Source of the DNA: an uncultured Collinsella sp.
GTDB taxonomy: Bacteria > Actinomycetota > Coriobacteriia > Coriobacteriales > Coriobacteriaceae
NCBI GenBank assembly: GCA_900542305.1
Contig: UQMU01000003.1
Location: 39,565-103,564 of the forward strand
DNA: 64,000 nt
Reading direction: 5' to 3'
In this document: piece after piece, positions 56,032 through 64,000 of the stretch
Layout: the number at the start of each line of letters is the position of its first letter
Numbering within the stretch: the stretch's first letter is position 1
The notes under the pieces: generated by a model
What the model saw: the letters and a program-made list of their open reading frames with translations, nothing else
Databases searched by the model: none
What the model was told of the DNA's origin: nothing
Position numbers and translations under genes: made by a program

Positions 56032-57149
56032 TTCAGTGCCTTCCTGATATCGAACAGCATGACCTCGATGGCCAGCTGGGGAGTAACGTTTCTGGCGATG
56101 TTGCGCTCGGCGGTCGCGACTGCCTCGAGCGCCCGGGTGGCACCCGCAACATTCGTCGCAGCGGCAAGCCGACCGATCGTGTCGCGCACGTCTTCGTTCA
56201 CCACGTCGGCTGCCTCGTCCTGAAGTGTCAGCAGCACATCGCGCATGAGCGTCCGCGCGCTCGCCAGCGCTTCCATGATACCCGAACGCTCGCGCGCGTT
56301 GAGTTCGCGCTTGTTGCGGTCCTCAAGCTGCTTCAATGCTCCACGCGACAGGTAGTCGGCGTTTTGCTCGAGCACCTTTTCCTGTGTGGACTTGACCTCG
56401 GCGAGCGGCGCCTTAACGGCGACGATGAGTGACTTGGCGCGGCTGAGCACGTCGGCCTCGTCGGCGGCGATGAGCGAATCGATGGCGCGAACCATCTGAC
56501 GGCGGGCGTCCTGGCGCTCGGCGCTCTTGAGGAACTCGATGCCACGCGTGGGGCTTCCCGCTACGGCGACGGCCATGCGGCAACGCGCAGGGTCCTGACC
56601 GGTGGCGCGGCTCACGGCCTGCGCGGCGACGGCGGGCGATACCAGCCGAAACGGCACGCACTGGCAGCGGCTCACGATGGTGGGCAACATCACGTCTGCC
56701 GAGGTGCCCAGCAGGATGAACATAACGCCCTCGGGCGGCTCCTCGAGCGTTTTGAGCAGTGCGTTGGCGGTGTTGGCGCGCAGTTGCTCGGCACGGTCAA
56801 TGATGTAGACCTTGGCCTTGGCGCGGATGGGCGCCAGAGGCACGTCATCGAGCAGCTCGCGGGTCTGGGCGATGAGGTAGCCCGTGGCGCTCTCGGGCGT
56901 GTAATAGTGCACGTCGGGGTGCGTATGGCGGGCGACGCGCACGCAGCTATCACATGAGCCGCAGCCATCCTGCTCGCACAGGAAGGCTTGGGCGAGCGCC
57001 CACGCGGCGTCGAGCTTGCCCGCGCCGGGCGCGCCCAAAAACAGGTAGGCGTGCGATGCGCGACCGCTGGCGACGGCATTGGTCAAAAAGTCGCGCACGC
57101 GCTCTTGGGTGTCGAGCTTGGCCAGCAGGCTTGCCTGAGCGGGGGCCAT
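56022..57149 (-). CDS. holB: DNA polymerase III delta' subunit
   Basis: A 375-residue clamp-loader subunit: SHAYLFLGAPGAGKLDAAWAL (P-loop retained), zinc-binding CEQDGCGSCDSC, KVYIIDRAEQLRANTANALLKTLEEPP and SRCQCVPF. It loads the beta clamp in replication. The start at 57149 lies one base beyond the tmk stop, with GGAGG upstream. The order tmk-holB-PSP1 is conserved widely in Gram-positive bacteria. Confidence 0.9.
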   Translation of the reverse strand: MAPAQASLLAKLDTQERVRDFLTNAVASGRASHAYLFLGAPGAGKLDAAWALAQAFLCEQDGCGSCDSCVRVARHTHPDVHYYTPESATGYLIAQTRELLDDVPLAPIRAKAKVYIIDRAEQLRANTANALLKTLEEPPEGVMFILLGTSADVMLPTIVSRCQCVPFRLVSPAVAAQAVSRATGQDPARCRMAVAVAGSPTRGIEFLKSAERQDARRQMVRAIDSLIAADEADVLSRAKSLIVAVKAPLAEVKSTQEKVLEQNADYLSRGALKQLEDRNKRELNARERSGIMEALASARTLMRDVLLTLQDEAADVVNEDVRDTIGRLAAATNVAGATRALEAVATAERNIARNVTPQLAIEVMLFDIRKALKCR

Positions 57150-57150
57150 G

Positions 57151-57834
57151 TTACTCGGCCTCCTGGGCAAGCGCGGCGGTGACGGCGTCCTGGGAAATAT
57201 CGAGGCCGTAGGCGCGAACCTGCTCGACCGTCTTCTCGAAGACTTCCTCGACGGTCGTAGTGGCGTCGATGAGCTTTACGCGGTTTGGCTCCTCGGCAGC
57301 AATTGCGCAAAACCCCTCGTAGACACGCTCTTGGAATGCCATGCCCTTGGCCTCCATGCGATCCGCCGCGCCACGGGCTGCCATGCGCAACGCCGCCTGC
57401 TCGGGCGTGATGTGGTAGACGAGTGTGAGCGCCGGGTGCGTACCGGCGACGGCCAGGTTGTTGGCATCGCGCACCATCTGGCGATCGAGGCCGTCGGCAA
57501 ACGCCTGGTAGCAGGTTGTGGAATCGTAGAAGCGGTCACACAGTACCACCTTGCCGACAGCAAGGGCGGGTGCGATGACCTCGTGCACCAACTGGGCGCG
57601 CGCTGCCTCGTAGAGCAGCAACTCGCAGGTGTCGCCCATCGCCGTATTGGCGGGGTCGAGCAACAGAGCACGGATCTTTTCGCTGATGGCAGTGCCGCCC
57701 GGTTCGCGCAGGCTCACAACCTGGTGGCCAGCGAGTTCGAGCGCGCGGGCAAGCAGGCGCGCCTGCGTGGACTTGCCGGCGCCGTCGACGCCCTCGAGCG
57801 TAATGAAGCTATGTTGAGCGGGCTCAAAAGCCAT
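57151..57834 (-). CDS. tmk: Thymidylate kinase
   Basis: A 227-residue dTMP kinase: P-loop FITLEGVDGAGKSTQARLL, REPGGTAISEKIR, VVLCDRFYDSTTCYQ with the DR motif. It makes dTDP in the cytoplasm. AAGGGG precedes the ATG. It is the first gene of the tmk-holB-ricT-comF run. Confidence 0.95.
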   Translation of the reverse strand: MAFEPAQHSFITLEGVDGAGKSTQARLLARALELAGHQVVSLREPGGTAISEKIRALLLDPANTAMGDTCELLLYEAARAQLVHEVIAPALAVGKVVLCDRFYDSTTCYQAFADGLDRQMVRDANNLAVAGTHPALTLVYHITPEQAALRMAARGAADRMEAKGMAFQERVYEGFCAIAAEEPNRVKLIDATTTVEEVFEKTVEQVRAYGLDISQDAVTAALAQEAE

Positions 57835-57924
57835 GGGCGCAGCCCCTTCCTACAAGGCGCGTAAATGCGAGTTATAGCAACCAAGCCATGATACCCCAGG
57901 GGCAGGCGCGTCCCAAACCCCACC

Positions 57925-58062
57925 TAGTCATTGGGGACGTTCTTGAATGACTAGTCGTTTAAGAACGTCCCCAATGGCTAAAGGTGCCTTTCCAAAATTG
58001 CGGTGAAATAGGGACTGATTGAAGCTCTAAGACCGCCGAACAGTCCCTATTTCACCGCAACT
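57925..58062. repeat. Composite REP-like element (A plus B palindromes), copy 2
   Basis: Part A (57925-57980) is a hairpin with 20-base arms TAGTCATTGGGGACGTTCTT and complement, one mismatch. Part B (57997-58062) has arms AATTGCGGTGAAATAGGGAC and complement. The order and spacing are as at 12211-12330. Confidence 0.8.
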
Positions 58063-58131
58063 TATGATGGGGAATTTTGGATGCTGGGTATAATCGTCGT
58101 ATTGCATTGAAATGTGGCGAAAGGAGTGGCA

Positions 58132-59115
58132 ATGTCTCGGTATTGTGCCTCGTGCGGCAAGCTTCTTGCAGATGATGCCAAGTTCTGCACCTCGTGCGGT
58201 GCACCCGTTGAGCAAACAACCGCAAGCGATAGCCAGCCCGCTTTTGAGCAGACCGGTTCCCTCGATACGCCGCAAGCCAAGGCGGACGACCCCCTCGCCT
58301 ATCGCCCCGACCCCGCCGCAGGCCCCGCGGCCGTCGAGACCACGCAGCGCATACCCGTCGCGAGTGGCTCGCCCCAACAGCAGCCGGCTCCCGCATACGC
58401 GCCCGCTTCGCCACAGACCCCCGCTCCCAAAAAGAGCGGCACCGGGCCGCTTATCGCCGTTATCGTTGTGCTGGTGGCGATCATCATCGCCCTGGTCATC
58501 TTCTTTGCAATCAGACCTTTCGACAACGCCGCCACGCAGACGGCTGCCGAGGTAGCTAAGCTACACCATGACGTCGATGAAGATGACCTAAAGCCTCTCG
58601 GCGATCCCAACAGCCTGTACGACGATGATGACGATGACGACGAGGATGGCGGCGAAGCAACGCTCTCCGAGCAGAACCTCTACCGCCGACTGAGCGAATA
58701 CTACGACTTGCTCGAAGACCTCGACAACTACGTCCGTGGCTGCGCGCAGAACTTCAACGGCAGCTATCTGGAAGAAGATCGCACCACCCGTCAAAATCTC
58801 GCCGACGTCGCCGAGCGCACAGAGGACACCATCGAGCAGTATTACGACATCGTCGAGGACCTGGACGTCCCGACGAGCTCTAAGAACTACAGTTCCTGGA
58901 AAGACATCGTTGCCCTGTATGACGACCTGGATCACCGCATTGACGCAATCTGTGATGCCTGGGAGATCAGCCTGAAATACACCAAGCCTGCGGATCACAA
59001 GAATGAGATCGTGGCGCCGCTGTCGCGCGACAACGTGGCGGGCACCAATGACAATAAGTACCGCCTAGACTTTGAGGAGCGCTACCCCGGCGCCAAACCC
59101 GTCGAAGTGAACTAG
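58132..59115 (+). CDS. Zinc-ribbon membrane protein of unknown function
   Basis: A 327-residue protein. The N-terminal zinc ribbon has C5, C8, C19 and C22; a Pro/Ala-rich linker follows; one membrane helix spans about residues 105-125; then comes an acidic run of Asp and an outer helical domain rich in Asp, Glu and Tyr. GAAAGGAG precedes ATG 58132. Zinc-ribbon single-pass proteins of this kind are common in Gram-positive anaerobes and mostly uncharacterised. Confidence 0.78.
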   Translation: MSRYCASCGKLLADDAKFCTSCGAPVEQTTASDSQPAFEQTGSLDTPQAKADDPLAYRPDPAAGPAAVETTQRIPVASGSPQQQPAPAYAPASPQTPAPKKSGTGPLIAVIVVLVAIIIALVIFFAIRPFDNAATQTAAEVAKLHHDVDEDDLKPLGDPNSLYDDDDDDDEDGGEATLSEQNLYRRLSEYYDLLEDLDNYVRGCAQNFNGSYLEEDRTTRQNLADVAERTEDTIEQYYDIVEDLDVPTSSKNYSSWKDIVALYDDLDHRIDAICDAWEISLKYTKPADHKNEIVAPLSRDNVAGTNDNKYRLDFEERYPGAKPVEVN

Positions 59116-59133
59116 CGCTTTGTCGTTCCCGAG

Positions 59134-59191
59134 CCGGCAGTTAGGGACGTTCCTAAACTGCCGGCAGAAAAGGAACGTCCCTAACTGCCGG
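59134..59191. repeat. REP-like repeat, AACTGCCGGC family, full palindromic copy
   Basis: CCGGCAGTTAGGGACGTTCC and its exact complement flank an 18-base loop, a 20-bp perfect stem. Shorter copies flank the ATPase gene at 6032 and 7541. Confidence 0.8.
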
Positions 59192-59195
59192 TCAA

Positions 59196-59236
59196 AAAAC
59201 GAGCGAGGATCGTGGGGTCCTCGCTCGTTTTTTTGG
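59196..59236. terminator. Bidirectional terminator between convergent genes
   Basis: CGAGCGAGGA and its complement, with an A-run before and seven T after; serves the zinc-ribbon gene and topA. Confidence 0.92.
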
Positions 59237-59256
59237 GCAATGTTTCGACTGCGCCG

Positions 59257-61851
59257 TTACTTGTCGGCGGCTGCTTTCTTGGTAGTCGACTTCTTCGCGG
59301 TCGTCTTCTTGGCGGCAGTTGCTTTCTTGGCCGTCGTCTTCTTGGCCGCCGTCGTCTTCTTGGCCGTGCTCGCCTTAGTCGTGGTCTTGCGGCCGCGGGC
59401 GGGCTTCTTCTCCTTGGTCGGGCAGTCCATGTTGACGCAGATACGCCACGGGCCGCGCGCCGTGTTGACCACCACGATGGGGGCGCCGCACTCGGGGCAG
59501 GTCTCACCCGTCGCCTCGAGCTTACCGCGCGCCGGCAGAGGATAGCTCACGCCGCAATCGTCATAGTTGGTGCAGCGGATAAAACGCTTGCCGCTCTTCT
59601 CGCTCTTGTGCGCGATCAGGTCGCCATGGCGTCCTGCCTCGGCGCACACCTTGCACTCGCCCACCTTAAGGTCGGGCTCGTAGTTGGTGGGGCACGTCGG
59701 GTTCACGCAAATCTCGAAAGCCTTCTGGCGGAACGGCTGGCACTTAATGCGCGGCGCGCCACACTCGGGGCACACGGCCGCCTCGCCCTCGAGCGGGCTT
59801 ACCTTGACGCCGCTCGGCACCGGATAGGTCACGTCGCAGTCGGGCCAGCCCATGCAGCCGATAAAGCTGCCGCGGGTCTTGGCACTCGTCTTCATAACCA
59901 GGTCCTTGCCGCACTTGGGGCAAGCGCCCACGCGCGCATCGGCCGTGACGGCGTCGCTGATGGCGTCGCCCAGCTCCTGCGTGTGCTTGAGCAGCTCGTC
60001 GAGCACGCCGGCCAGCAGCGCGCGCGAGTGCGTCACGACATGCTCTTCGGTATCCTCGCCGCGCTCCACACGGGTCATGTCGCCATCGAGCTCGCTGGTC
60101 ATATCGGGGCTCGTGATGCGCGGGGCAAACTGCGTCAGTGCATCGATGATGGCGATGCCCAGCTGACTCGGCTCCACGGGATCGTTTTTGAGGTAGCGCA
60201 CGGCGTACAGGCGCTCGATGATGCTCGCGCGCGTGGACTTGGTGCCCAGGCCGCGCTTCTCCATCTCCTGCACGAGCTTGCCCTGACTGTAGCGCGCGGG
60301 CGGCTCGGTCTGCTTGGCCTCGAGCTTAATGTCGAATACGTCGACCGTATCGCCCTGCTCCAGCGGCGGCATCTGCTCGTCGCGTTTAAGGCCATACGGG
60401 TAGGCCTCGCGGAAACCCGGGGTCACGAGCACATCGCCCGAAGCCACGAACGGCTCACCGTTCACATCGAGCTCGAGCTTGGTGTTCTCGATGGTCGCGG
60501 GCCCCATGAGCGTCGCCAGGAAGCGGCGGGCGATGAGGTCGTAGAGCTTGCGCTGGCCGCCGTCGAGCGTGGACGGATCGCCCTCGCCCGTGGGATAGAT
60601 AGGCGGGTGGTCGGTGGTCTCGACCTTGCCGCGCGTGGGCTTCATGGGGCCGGCGAGGACCTTTTTGCATACGGGCGCCAGCGCCGGGTTGATCTTTGCC
60701 AGGTCGCTCACCACGGCGCCCAGATCAAGCGTCGCGGGGTACACGGTATTGTCGACACGCGGGTAGCTGATGAGGCCGGCCATGTAGAGGGACTCGGCGA
60801 TGCGCATGGTACGCGCAGGCGAGATACCCTCGGCTGCGGCGGCAGCCTGCAGCGAGGTGGTCGCAAACGGCGTGGGCGGCTGCTGCTTGCGCGAGCGCTT
60901 GGTCACCGCGGCGACGGTAGCCGTCTTGGCACCGTCAACGTGACCGTACGCCGTCTCAGCAGCATCCTTGTCGGTAAAGCGCGCCGTCTTGTGCGCGATC
61001 TTAAAGCGATCGTCCTCGGCAGCGCCTTGCGCGGCGCCCATGCCGCGAATCTGCCAATAGTCCTCGGGCACAAACGCCATGCGCTCGCGCTCGCGCTCGA
61101 CCACCAGGGCAAGCGTCGGCGTCTGCACGCGGCCGGCGGAACGCACGTTGCCAAAGCCGCCAAACTTGGCGAGCGTCAGATAGCGCGTGAGTACCGCGCC
61201 CCAAATGAGGTCGATGTGCTGGCGACTCTCGCCGGCGTCGGCCAGATTCTGGTCGAGCGAGACGAGATTATCGAAGGCCTGCGTGATCTCGGCCTTGGTA
61301 AACGAAGAATACTGGGCGCGGGCGACCGGCAAATCCGGCGCAACCTCGCGCACCTTGTTGAGAGCGTCCGAACCGATCAGCTCGCCCTCGCGATCGAAGT
61401 CCGTGGCGATGATGACACTGTCGGACTTCTTGGCAAGGTTCTTGAGCGAGCGAATGAGCTCTTTCTCGGCCGGCAGCTTAATGACGGGCGCCCAGGTGAG
61501 ATAAGGCAGGCTCTCGAGCTTCCAGCCCTTGATGGAGATACCATCGGCAAGAAACGGCTTGCGCTTGGTGTCGTAGGGCGGACGAGCCAGGCCATCGGGC
61601 ATGTCGGCCGGCAGCATCTCGCCGTCCTCAGTAACCGAATACCAGCCCAGCTTTTTATCGAACAGCACGCTGTCGCAAAAATCGGGCGCAAGGATGTGAC
61701 CGGCAAGACCGATCGTCACGCACTCCTCGCCCTTCCACTCAAAACGGTAGATGGCGGTGTTGTACACCTTGTCCTTTTTGGGTTTACCCGTGGACAGACG
61801 CTCGGCAATCTGCCGCGCGGCGTCGTTTTTCTCGGCGATGATGAGCTTCAA
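59257..61851 (-). CDS. topA: Type IA DNA topoisomerase, archaeal-like, with Lys-rich tail
   Basis: An 864-residue topoisomerase. The TOPRIM domain starts MKLIIAEKNDAARQIAERL and has TDFDREGELIG; the catalytic tyrosine is Y363 in GLISYPRVDNTVYP. Most bacterial TopA enzymes have a YMRTDS-type site, so this one looks like the archaeal/TopIII branch. Four C-terminal zinc-finger units follow (CPKCGK, CPECGA, CKVCAE and CPECGA cores), then a tail of about 45 residues made of Lys/Ala/Thr repeats like histone H1. It relaxes negative supercoils. It is unclear whether this is the only TopA in the genome. Confidence 0.9.
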   Translation of the reverse strand: MKLIIAEKNDAARQIAERLSTGKPKKDKVYNTAIYRFEWKGEECVTIGLAGHILAPDFCDSVLFDKKLGWYSVTEDGEMLPADMPDGLARPPYDTKRKPFLADGISIKGWKLESLPYLTWAPVIKLPAEKELIRSLKNLAKKSDSVIIATDFDREGELIGSDALNKVREVAPDLPVARAQYSSFTKAEITQAFDNLVSLDQNLADAGESRQHIDLIWGAVLTRYLTLAKFGGFGNVRSAGRVQTPTLALVVERERERMAFVPEDYWQIRGMGAAQGAAEDDRFKIAHKTARFTDKDAAETAYGHVDGAKTATVAAVTKRSRKQQPPTPFATTSLQAAAAAEGISPARTMRIAESLYMAGLISYPRVDNTVYPATLDLGAVVSDLAKINPALAPVCKKVLAGPMKPTRGKVETTDHPPIYPTGEGDPSTLDGGQRKLYDLIARRFLATLMGPATIENTKLELDVNGEPFVASGDVLVTPGFREAYPYGLKRDEQMPPLEQGDTVDVFDIKLEAKQTEPPARYSQGKLVQEMEKRGLGTKSTRASIIERLYAVRYLKNDPVEPSQLGIAIIDALTQFAPRITSPDMTSELDGDMTRVERGEDTEEHVVTHSRALLAGVLDELLKHTQELGDAISDAVTADARVGACPKCGKDLVMKTSAKTRGSFIGCMGWPDCDVTYPVPSGVKVSPLEGEAAVCPECGAPRIKCQPFRQKAFEICVNPTCPTNYEPDLKVGECKVCAEAGRHGDLIAHKSEKSGKRFIRCTNYDDCGVSYPLPARGKLEATGETCPECGAPIVVVNTARGPWRICVNMDCPTKEKKPARGRKTTTKASTAKKTTAAKKTTAKKATAAKKTTAKKSTTKKAAADK

Positions 61852-61905
61852 AAGAGGCTCCTATCTCGTGTCTCTGCGGCTACGCCCGCCCGTATGGCGG
61901 CCGAC

Positions 61906-62589
61906 TTACGCCCTTGCTTGCTCGATTTGCCCGATGAGCCAATCGCACCAGGCATCCATGCCCTCGCCCTTGCGCGCGCTCACGGCAAACCGCGGCGCCT
62001 GCGGATTGAGGTCATCGAGTGTCTTAGTATACCTATCCATGTCAAAATCGAAAGCCGGGGCCACGTCGACCTTGTTGAGCAGCTGTGCGCCGGCGTGTTG
62101 GAAGATGCCCGGGTACTTGATGGGCTTGTCGTCGCCCTCGGGCACCGAGAGGATCATGATGGACAGGTTCTCGCCCAGGTCAAAGTCGACCGGGCAGACC
62201 AGGTTGCCCACGTTTTCGATAAAGATGACGTCGATATTTTGAAGACCCACCGCCTGGTCGAACGCGTCAACGGCTTCCATGATCATGTTGCCCTCGAGGT
62301 GGCACAGGCCACCCGTGTTGATCTGGATGGCGGGCATGCCGGCTTCCTTCATGGTGATGGCGTCGACATCCGAGGCAATATCGCCCTCGATGACGGCACA
62401 GCGCAGGCCAGCCTTGTCGCGCAGGCGCTCGTTGGTGCCCAGGATCGTGGTGGTCTTGCCCGAACCGGGGCTCGACAGCACATTGATCACATAGGTGTTT
62501 GTCTCTTTAAATCGCTGTCGCAGCTGATCTGCCAGGCGCTCGTTGCGCGACAGAATCGGCGACGCGATATCAATCGTTTTCTCAGCCAT
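61906..62589 (-). CDS. hypB: Hydrogenase/urease nickel incorporation GTPase HypB
   Basis: A 227-residue GTPase: P-loop VLSSPGSGKTTTI, EGDIASDVDA, the QINTGGLCHLEG metal-site motif and NVGNLVCPVDFDLGE. The N-terminal His-rich stretch of some HypB proteins is absent. It hands nickel to [NiFe] hydrogenase with HypA. The start at 62589 follows AAGGAG. No hydrogenase structural gene is in the window. Confidence 0.93.
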   Translation of the reverse strand: MAEKTIDIASPILSRNERLADQLRQRFKETNTYVINVLSSPGSGKTTTILGTNERLRDKAGLRCAVIEGDIASDVDAITMKEAGMPAIQINTGGLCHLEGNMIMEAVDAFDQAVGLQNIDVIFIENVGNLVCPVDFDLGENLSIMILSVPEGDDKPIKYPGIFQHAGAQLLNKVDVAPAFDFDMDRYTKTLDDLNPQAPRFAVSARKGEGMDAWCDWLIGQIEQARA

Positions 62590-62644
62590 ACTCGGCACTC
62601 CTTACTTTGGCCCCTTTATACCCCATCACCAGATGGCTAGCGGG

Positions 62645-63001
62645 CTAATCGTCGGGGGTTTCGATTTCGATACTTGCGATGTCGAGCTCGCGGCCGTGCA
62701 GCAGACGCACGTTGGCGCCGCCACATTGGGGACAGCGGCAATGGAAGCGATCGTGCTCAAAGACCTCCCCGCAGTCCAGACACTCGCTTTGTGGATGGAC
62801 TTCCTCCACGGCAAGCTCGCAGCCTCGCGTGAGCGGGTCCTCATCGCGAAATGTCTCCCACGCAAAGTCGAGCGCCTCGCGCACAACTTCGGTCATATCC
62901 CCGATACGCAGCGTTACCAAAACGGCGCGCGAGGCCCCCGCCCCACGCGCCGCGCGAATCACTGTATCGAGTATGCCGTTGACAATGCCAACCTCGTGCA
63001 T
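62645..63001 (-). CDS. hypA: Hydrogenase nickel chaperone HypA
   Basis: A 118-residue HypA with the nickel-binding MHEVGIV start and zinc motif CLDCGEVFEHDRFHCRCPQCGG. It lies 55 bp upstream of hypB and six bases after tatC, so tatC, hypA and hypB appear to be one transcription unit, which fits Tat export of hydrogenase. Confidence 0.93.
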   Translation of the reverse strand: MHEVGIVNGILDTVIRAARGAGASRAVLVTLRIGDMTEVVREALDFAWETFRDEDPLTRGCELAVEEVHPQSECLDCGEVFEHDRFHCRCPQCGGANVRLLHGRELDIASIEIETPDD

Positions 63002-63007
63002 ACCGAT

Positions 63008-63799
63008 TTACTCCTCGTCGTCCTCATCGTCCGAGAACAGGTCCAGACGGCTCACAAACAAGCCCTCCTTGCCCTCGCGCGCGGTAATGACCACGCGGGC
63101 AATGGCGAGCGAAATCTCGTAGAGCGAGAGCAGGGCACCATACATGAGGCCCAGCGTAACGGGCGAGCCGTCGGGCGTAATCACAGCCGAGCCCACAAGC
63201 AGGCCCACGTACACGTAGCGCCAGGCGCCGCGGAAGGCCGCGTAGGACACGATGTGGAAGACGGACAGGTAGAAGATGATGAGCGGCAGCTCAAACGCCA
63301 CACCAAAGCCGATCATAAAGAGCAGCTCCATGTTGACGTAGTTCTCCAGGTCGGGCAGCGCGGTTGCGACGGCAGAGGTCTCGCCGATGAGCCACTCAAA
63401 GCCTGCCGGGATAATGATGAAGTAGCAAAAGATTGCGCCCAGGAAGAACAGCACCGTCGAGGCGAGCACCGTAGGCACAACCCACTTGCGCTCGTTGGGA
63501 CGCAGTGCCGGCAGGAAAAATGCCAGAATCTGCCAGATGATCATGGGCGTGCACATGACCACGGCCATCTTGATGGCCAGCGAGAAGCGCAGGCCAAAGC
63601 CGCCGAGCGTGGTGGTGATGTAGAACTTACCGTCCGGCACAAAGGAGCGGATGGGGTCTTCCAGGATGTCGAGCACCACGGGCGTGGCGAAATACAGCAC
63701 GATGGCGGCGGCAAACACCGACACGACCACGATAGTCAGGCGGCGACGGAGCTCTCCCAGGTGATCGAAGAGCGGCATGCGCGCAGGTCCGATAGGCAT
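63008..63799 (-). CDS. tatC: Twin-arginine translocase subunit TatC
   Basis: A 263-residue membrane protein with six helices. It begins MPLFDHLGELRRRL, with the conserved Glu and Arg residues, and has FGLRFSLAIKMAVVMCTPMIIWQILAFFLPAL and the FGVAFELPLIIFYL segment. The acidic C-terminus ends in SDDEDDEE. Its ATG overlaps the upstream stop as TAATG. It recognises Tat signal peptides. Confidence 0.95.
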   Translation of the reverse strand: MPIGPARMPLFDHLGELRRRLTIVVVSVFAAAIVLYFATPVVLDILEDPIRSFVPDGKFYITTTLGGFGLRFSLAIKMAVVMCTPMIIWQILAFFLPALRPNERKWVVPTVLASTVLFFLGAIFCYFIIIPAGFEWLIGETSAVATALPDLENYVNMELLFMIGFGVAFELPLIIFYLSVFHIVSYAAFRGAWRYVYVGLLVGSAVITPDGSPVTLGLMYGALLSLYEISLAIARVVITAREGKEGLFVSRLDLFSDDEDDEE

Positions 63800-64000
63800 T
63801 ACTCATCGCCTCCCTTCGAGGCGTCGGCGGTGGCAGCCTCGTCCTCGGCCTCGAGCTCGCGAGCGAGCTGGTCGACGACGGCCTTGCGCTTGCGGGGACG
63901 ACGGGCGTAGAGGTCAGCCGTCGTGGGCTCTGCCGGCTCGGGCTCGGACTCTGGCTCTGCAGCAGGCTCGGGCTCGACGACAGGCTCGGCGGCAGCGGCA
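63799..64000 (-). CDS. Probable TatA/TatB protein, C-terminal tail only (5' end outside window)
   Basis: The frame ends at TAA 63799-63801 and stays open to the window edge, 66 codons. It encodes a Pro/Glu-rich tail followed by LYARRPRKRKAVVDQLARELEAED, like the disordered C-termini of TatA/B proteins. Identity is inferred from its overlap with tatC; the diagnostic membrane helix lies outside the window. Confidence 0.6.
   Translation of the reverse strand, partial: AAAAEPVVEPEPAAEPESEPEPAEPTTADLYARRPRKRKAVVDQLARELEAEDEAATADASKGGDE

Noticed and set aside
59212..62640. 1142-codon plus-strand frame opposite topA and hypB
   Set aside because: Both topA and hypB on the other strand have complete catalytic motifs, so the long frame is a codon-bias artefact.

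Overview
The window is a high-GC bacterial chromosome segment. It most resembles a gut Coriobacteriia genome such as Collinsella: actinobacterial codon use, lactose- and mannose-family PTS genes, a ribosome hibernation factor, and hydrogenase maturation genes beside Tat genes. The genus is inferred from protein flavour only; no 16S rRNA gene is present.

Region 1 (1-31.6 kb) is a galactose/lactose island. A cut-off DeoR regulator and a flavodiiron protein come first. Next is a LacI regulator divergent from galK-galT (Leloir pathway), then an AAA ATPase flanked by repeats, then a lacA-lacB-epimerase-lacC operon (tagatose-6-phosphate pathway). A single lactose-type PTS IIA gene follows. After it come three modules, each with a LacI regulator divergent from a fused PTS IICB gene and a 6-phospho-beta-galactosidase gene: EG, GE and EG in order. 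An AlbA_2/Schlafen-type ATP-binding regulator, a DeoR/LacR-like regulator and galM close the region. All three IICB proteins probably share the one IIA. No tagatose-1,6-bisphosphate aldolase gene is in the window.

Region 2 (31.6-43.9 kb) is an amino-sugar locus, probably N-acetylgalactosamine or host-glycan derived. It holds a mannose-family PTS (IIA-YajC-IIB-IIC-IID), a HutC-type GntR regulator, agaS, nagA, a second lacC, a second epimerase, a YhcH-family protein, a nagA 3' remnant, a flavodoxin and an isolated IIB-like protein that lacks the phosphorylation histidine. A tRNA-Thr(CGT) gene and an AT-richer orphan gene lie at its left edge.

Region 3 (43.9-64 kb) is housekeeping: a membrane-anchored SurA-like protein, an isocitrate dehydrogenase family enzyme, a 3-hydroxyisobutyrate dehydrogenase family protein with a His/Cys-rich tail, DegV, long-form HPF, a solute-binding lipoprotein, comF, ricT/PSP1, holB, tmk, a zinc-ribbon membrane protein, a type IA topoisomerase with archaeal-looking motifs, hypB, hypA, tatC and a partial TatA/B-like tail.

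The main novelty is in the intergenic DNA. (i) A pair of ACCG-N4/5-CGGT-like dyads set exactly 21 bp apart recurs upstream of seven sugar transcription units. (ii) Each LacI regulator has its own set of two or three related operators. (iii) A roughly 65-bp palindrome occurs in arrays of 2, 3 and 4 copies after successive lac modules. (iv) There are several further REP-like families and a 215-bp element with 48-bp terminal inverted repeats.
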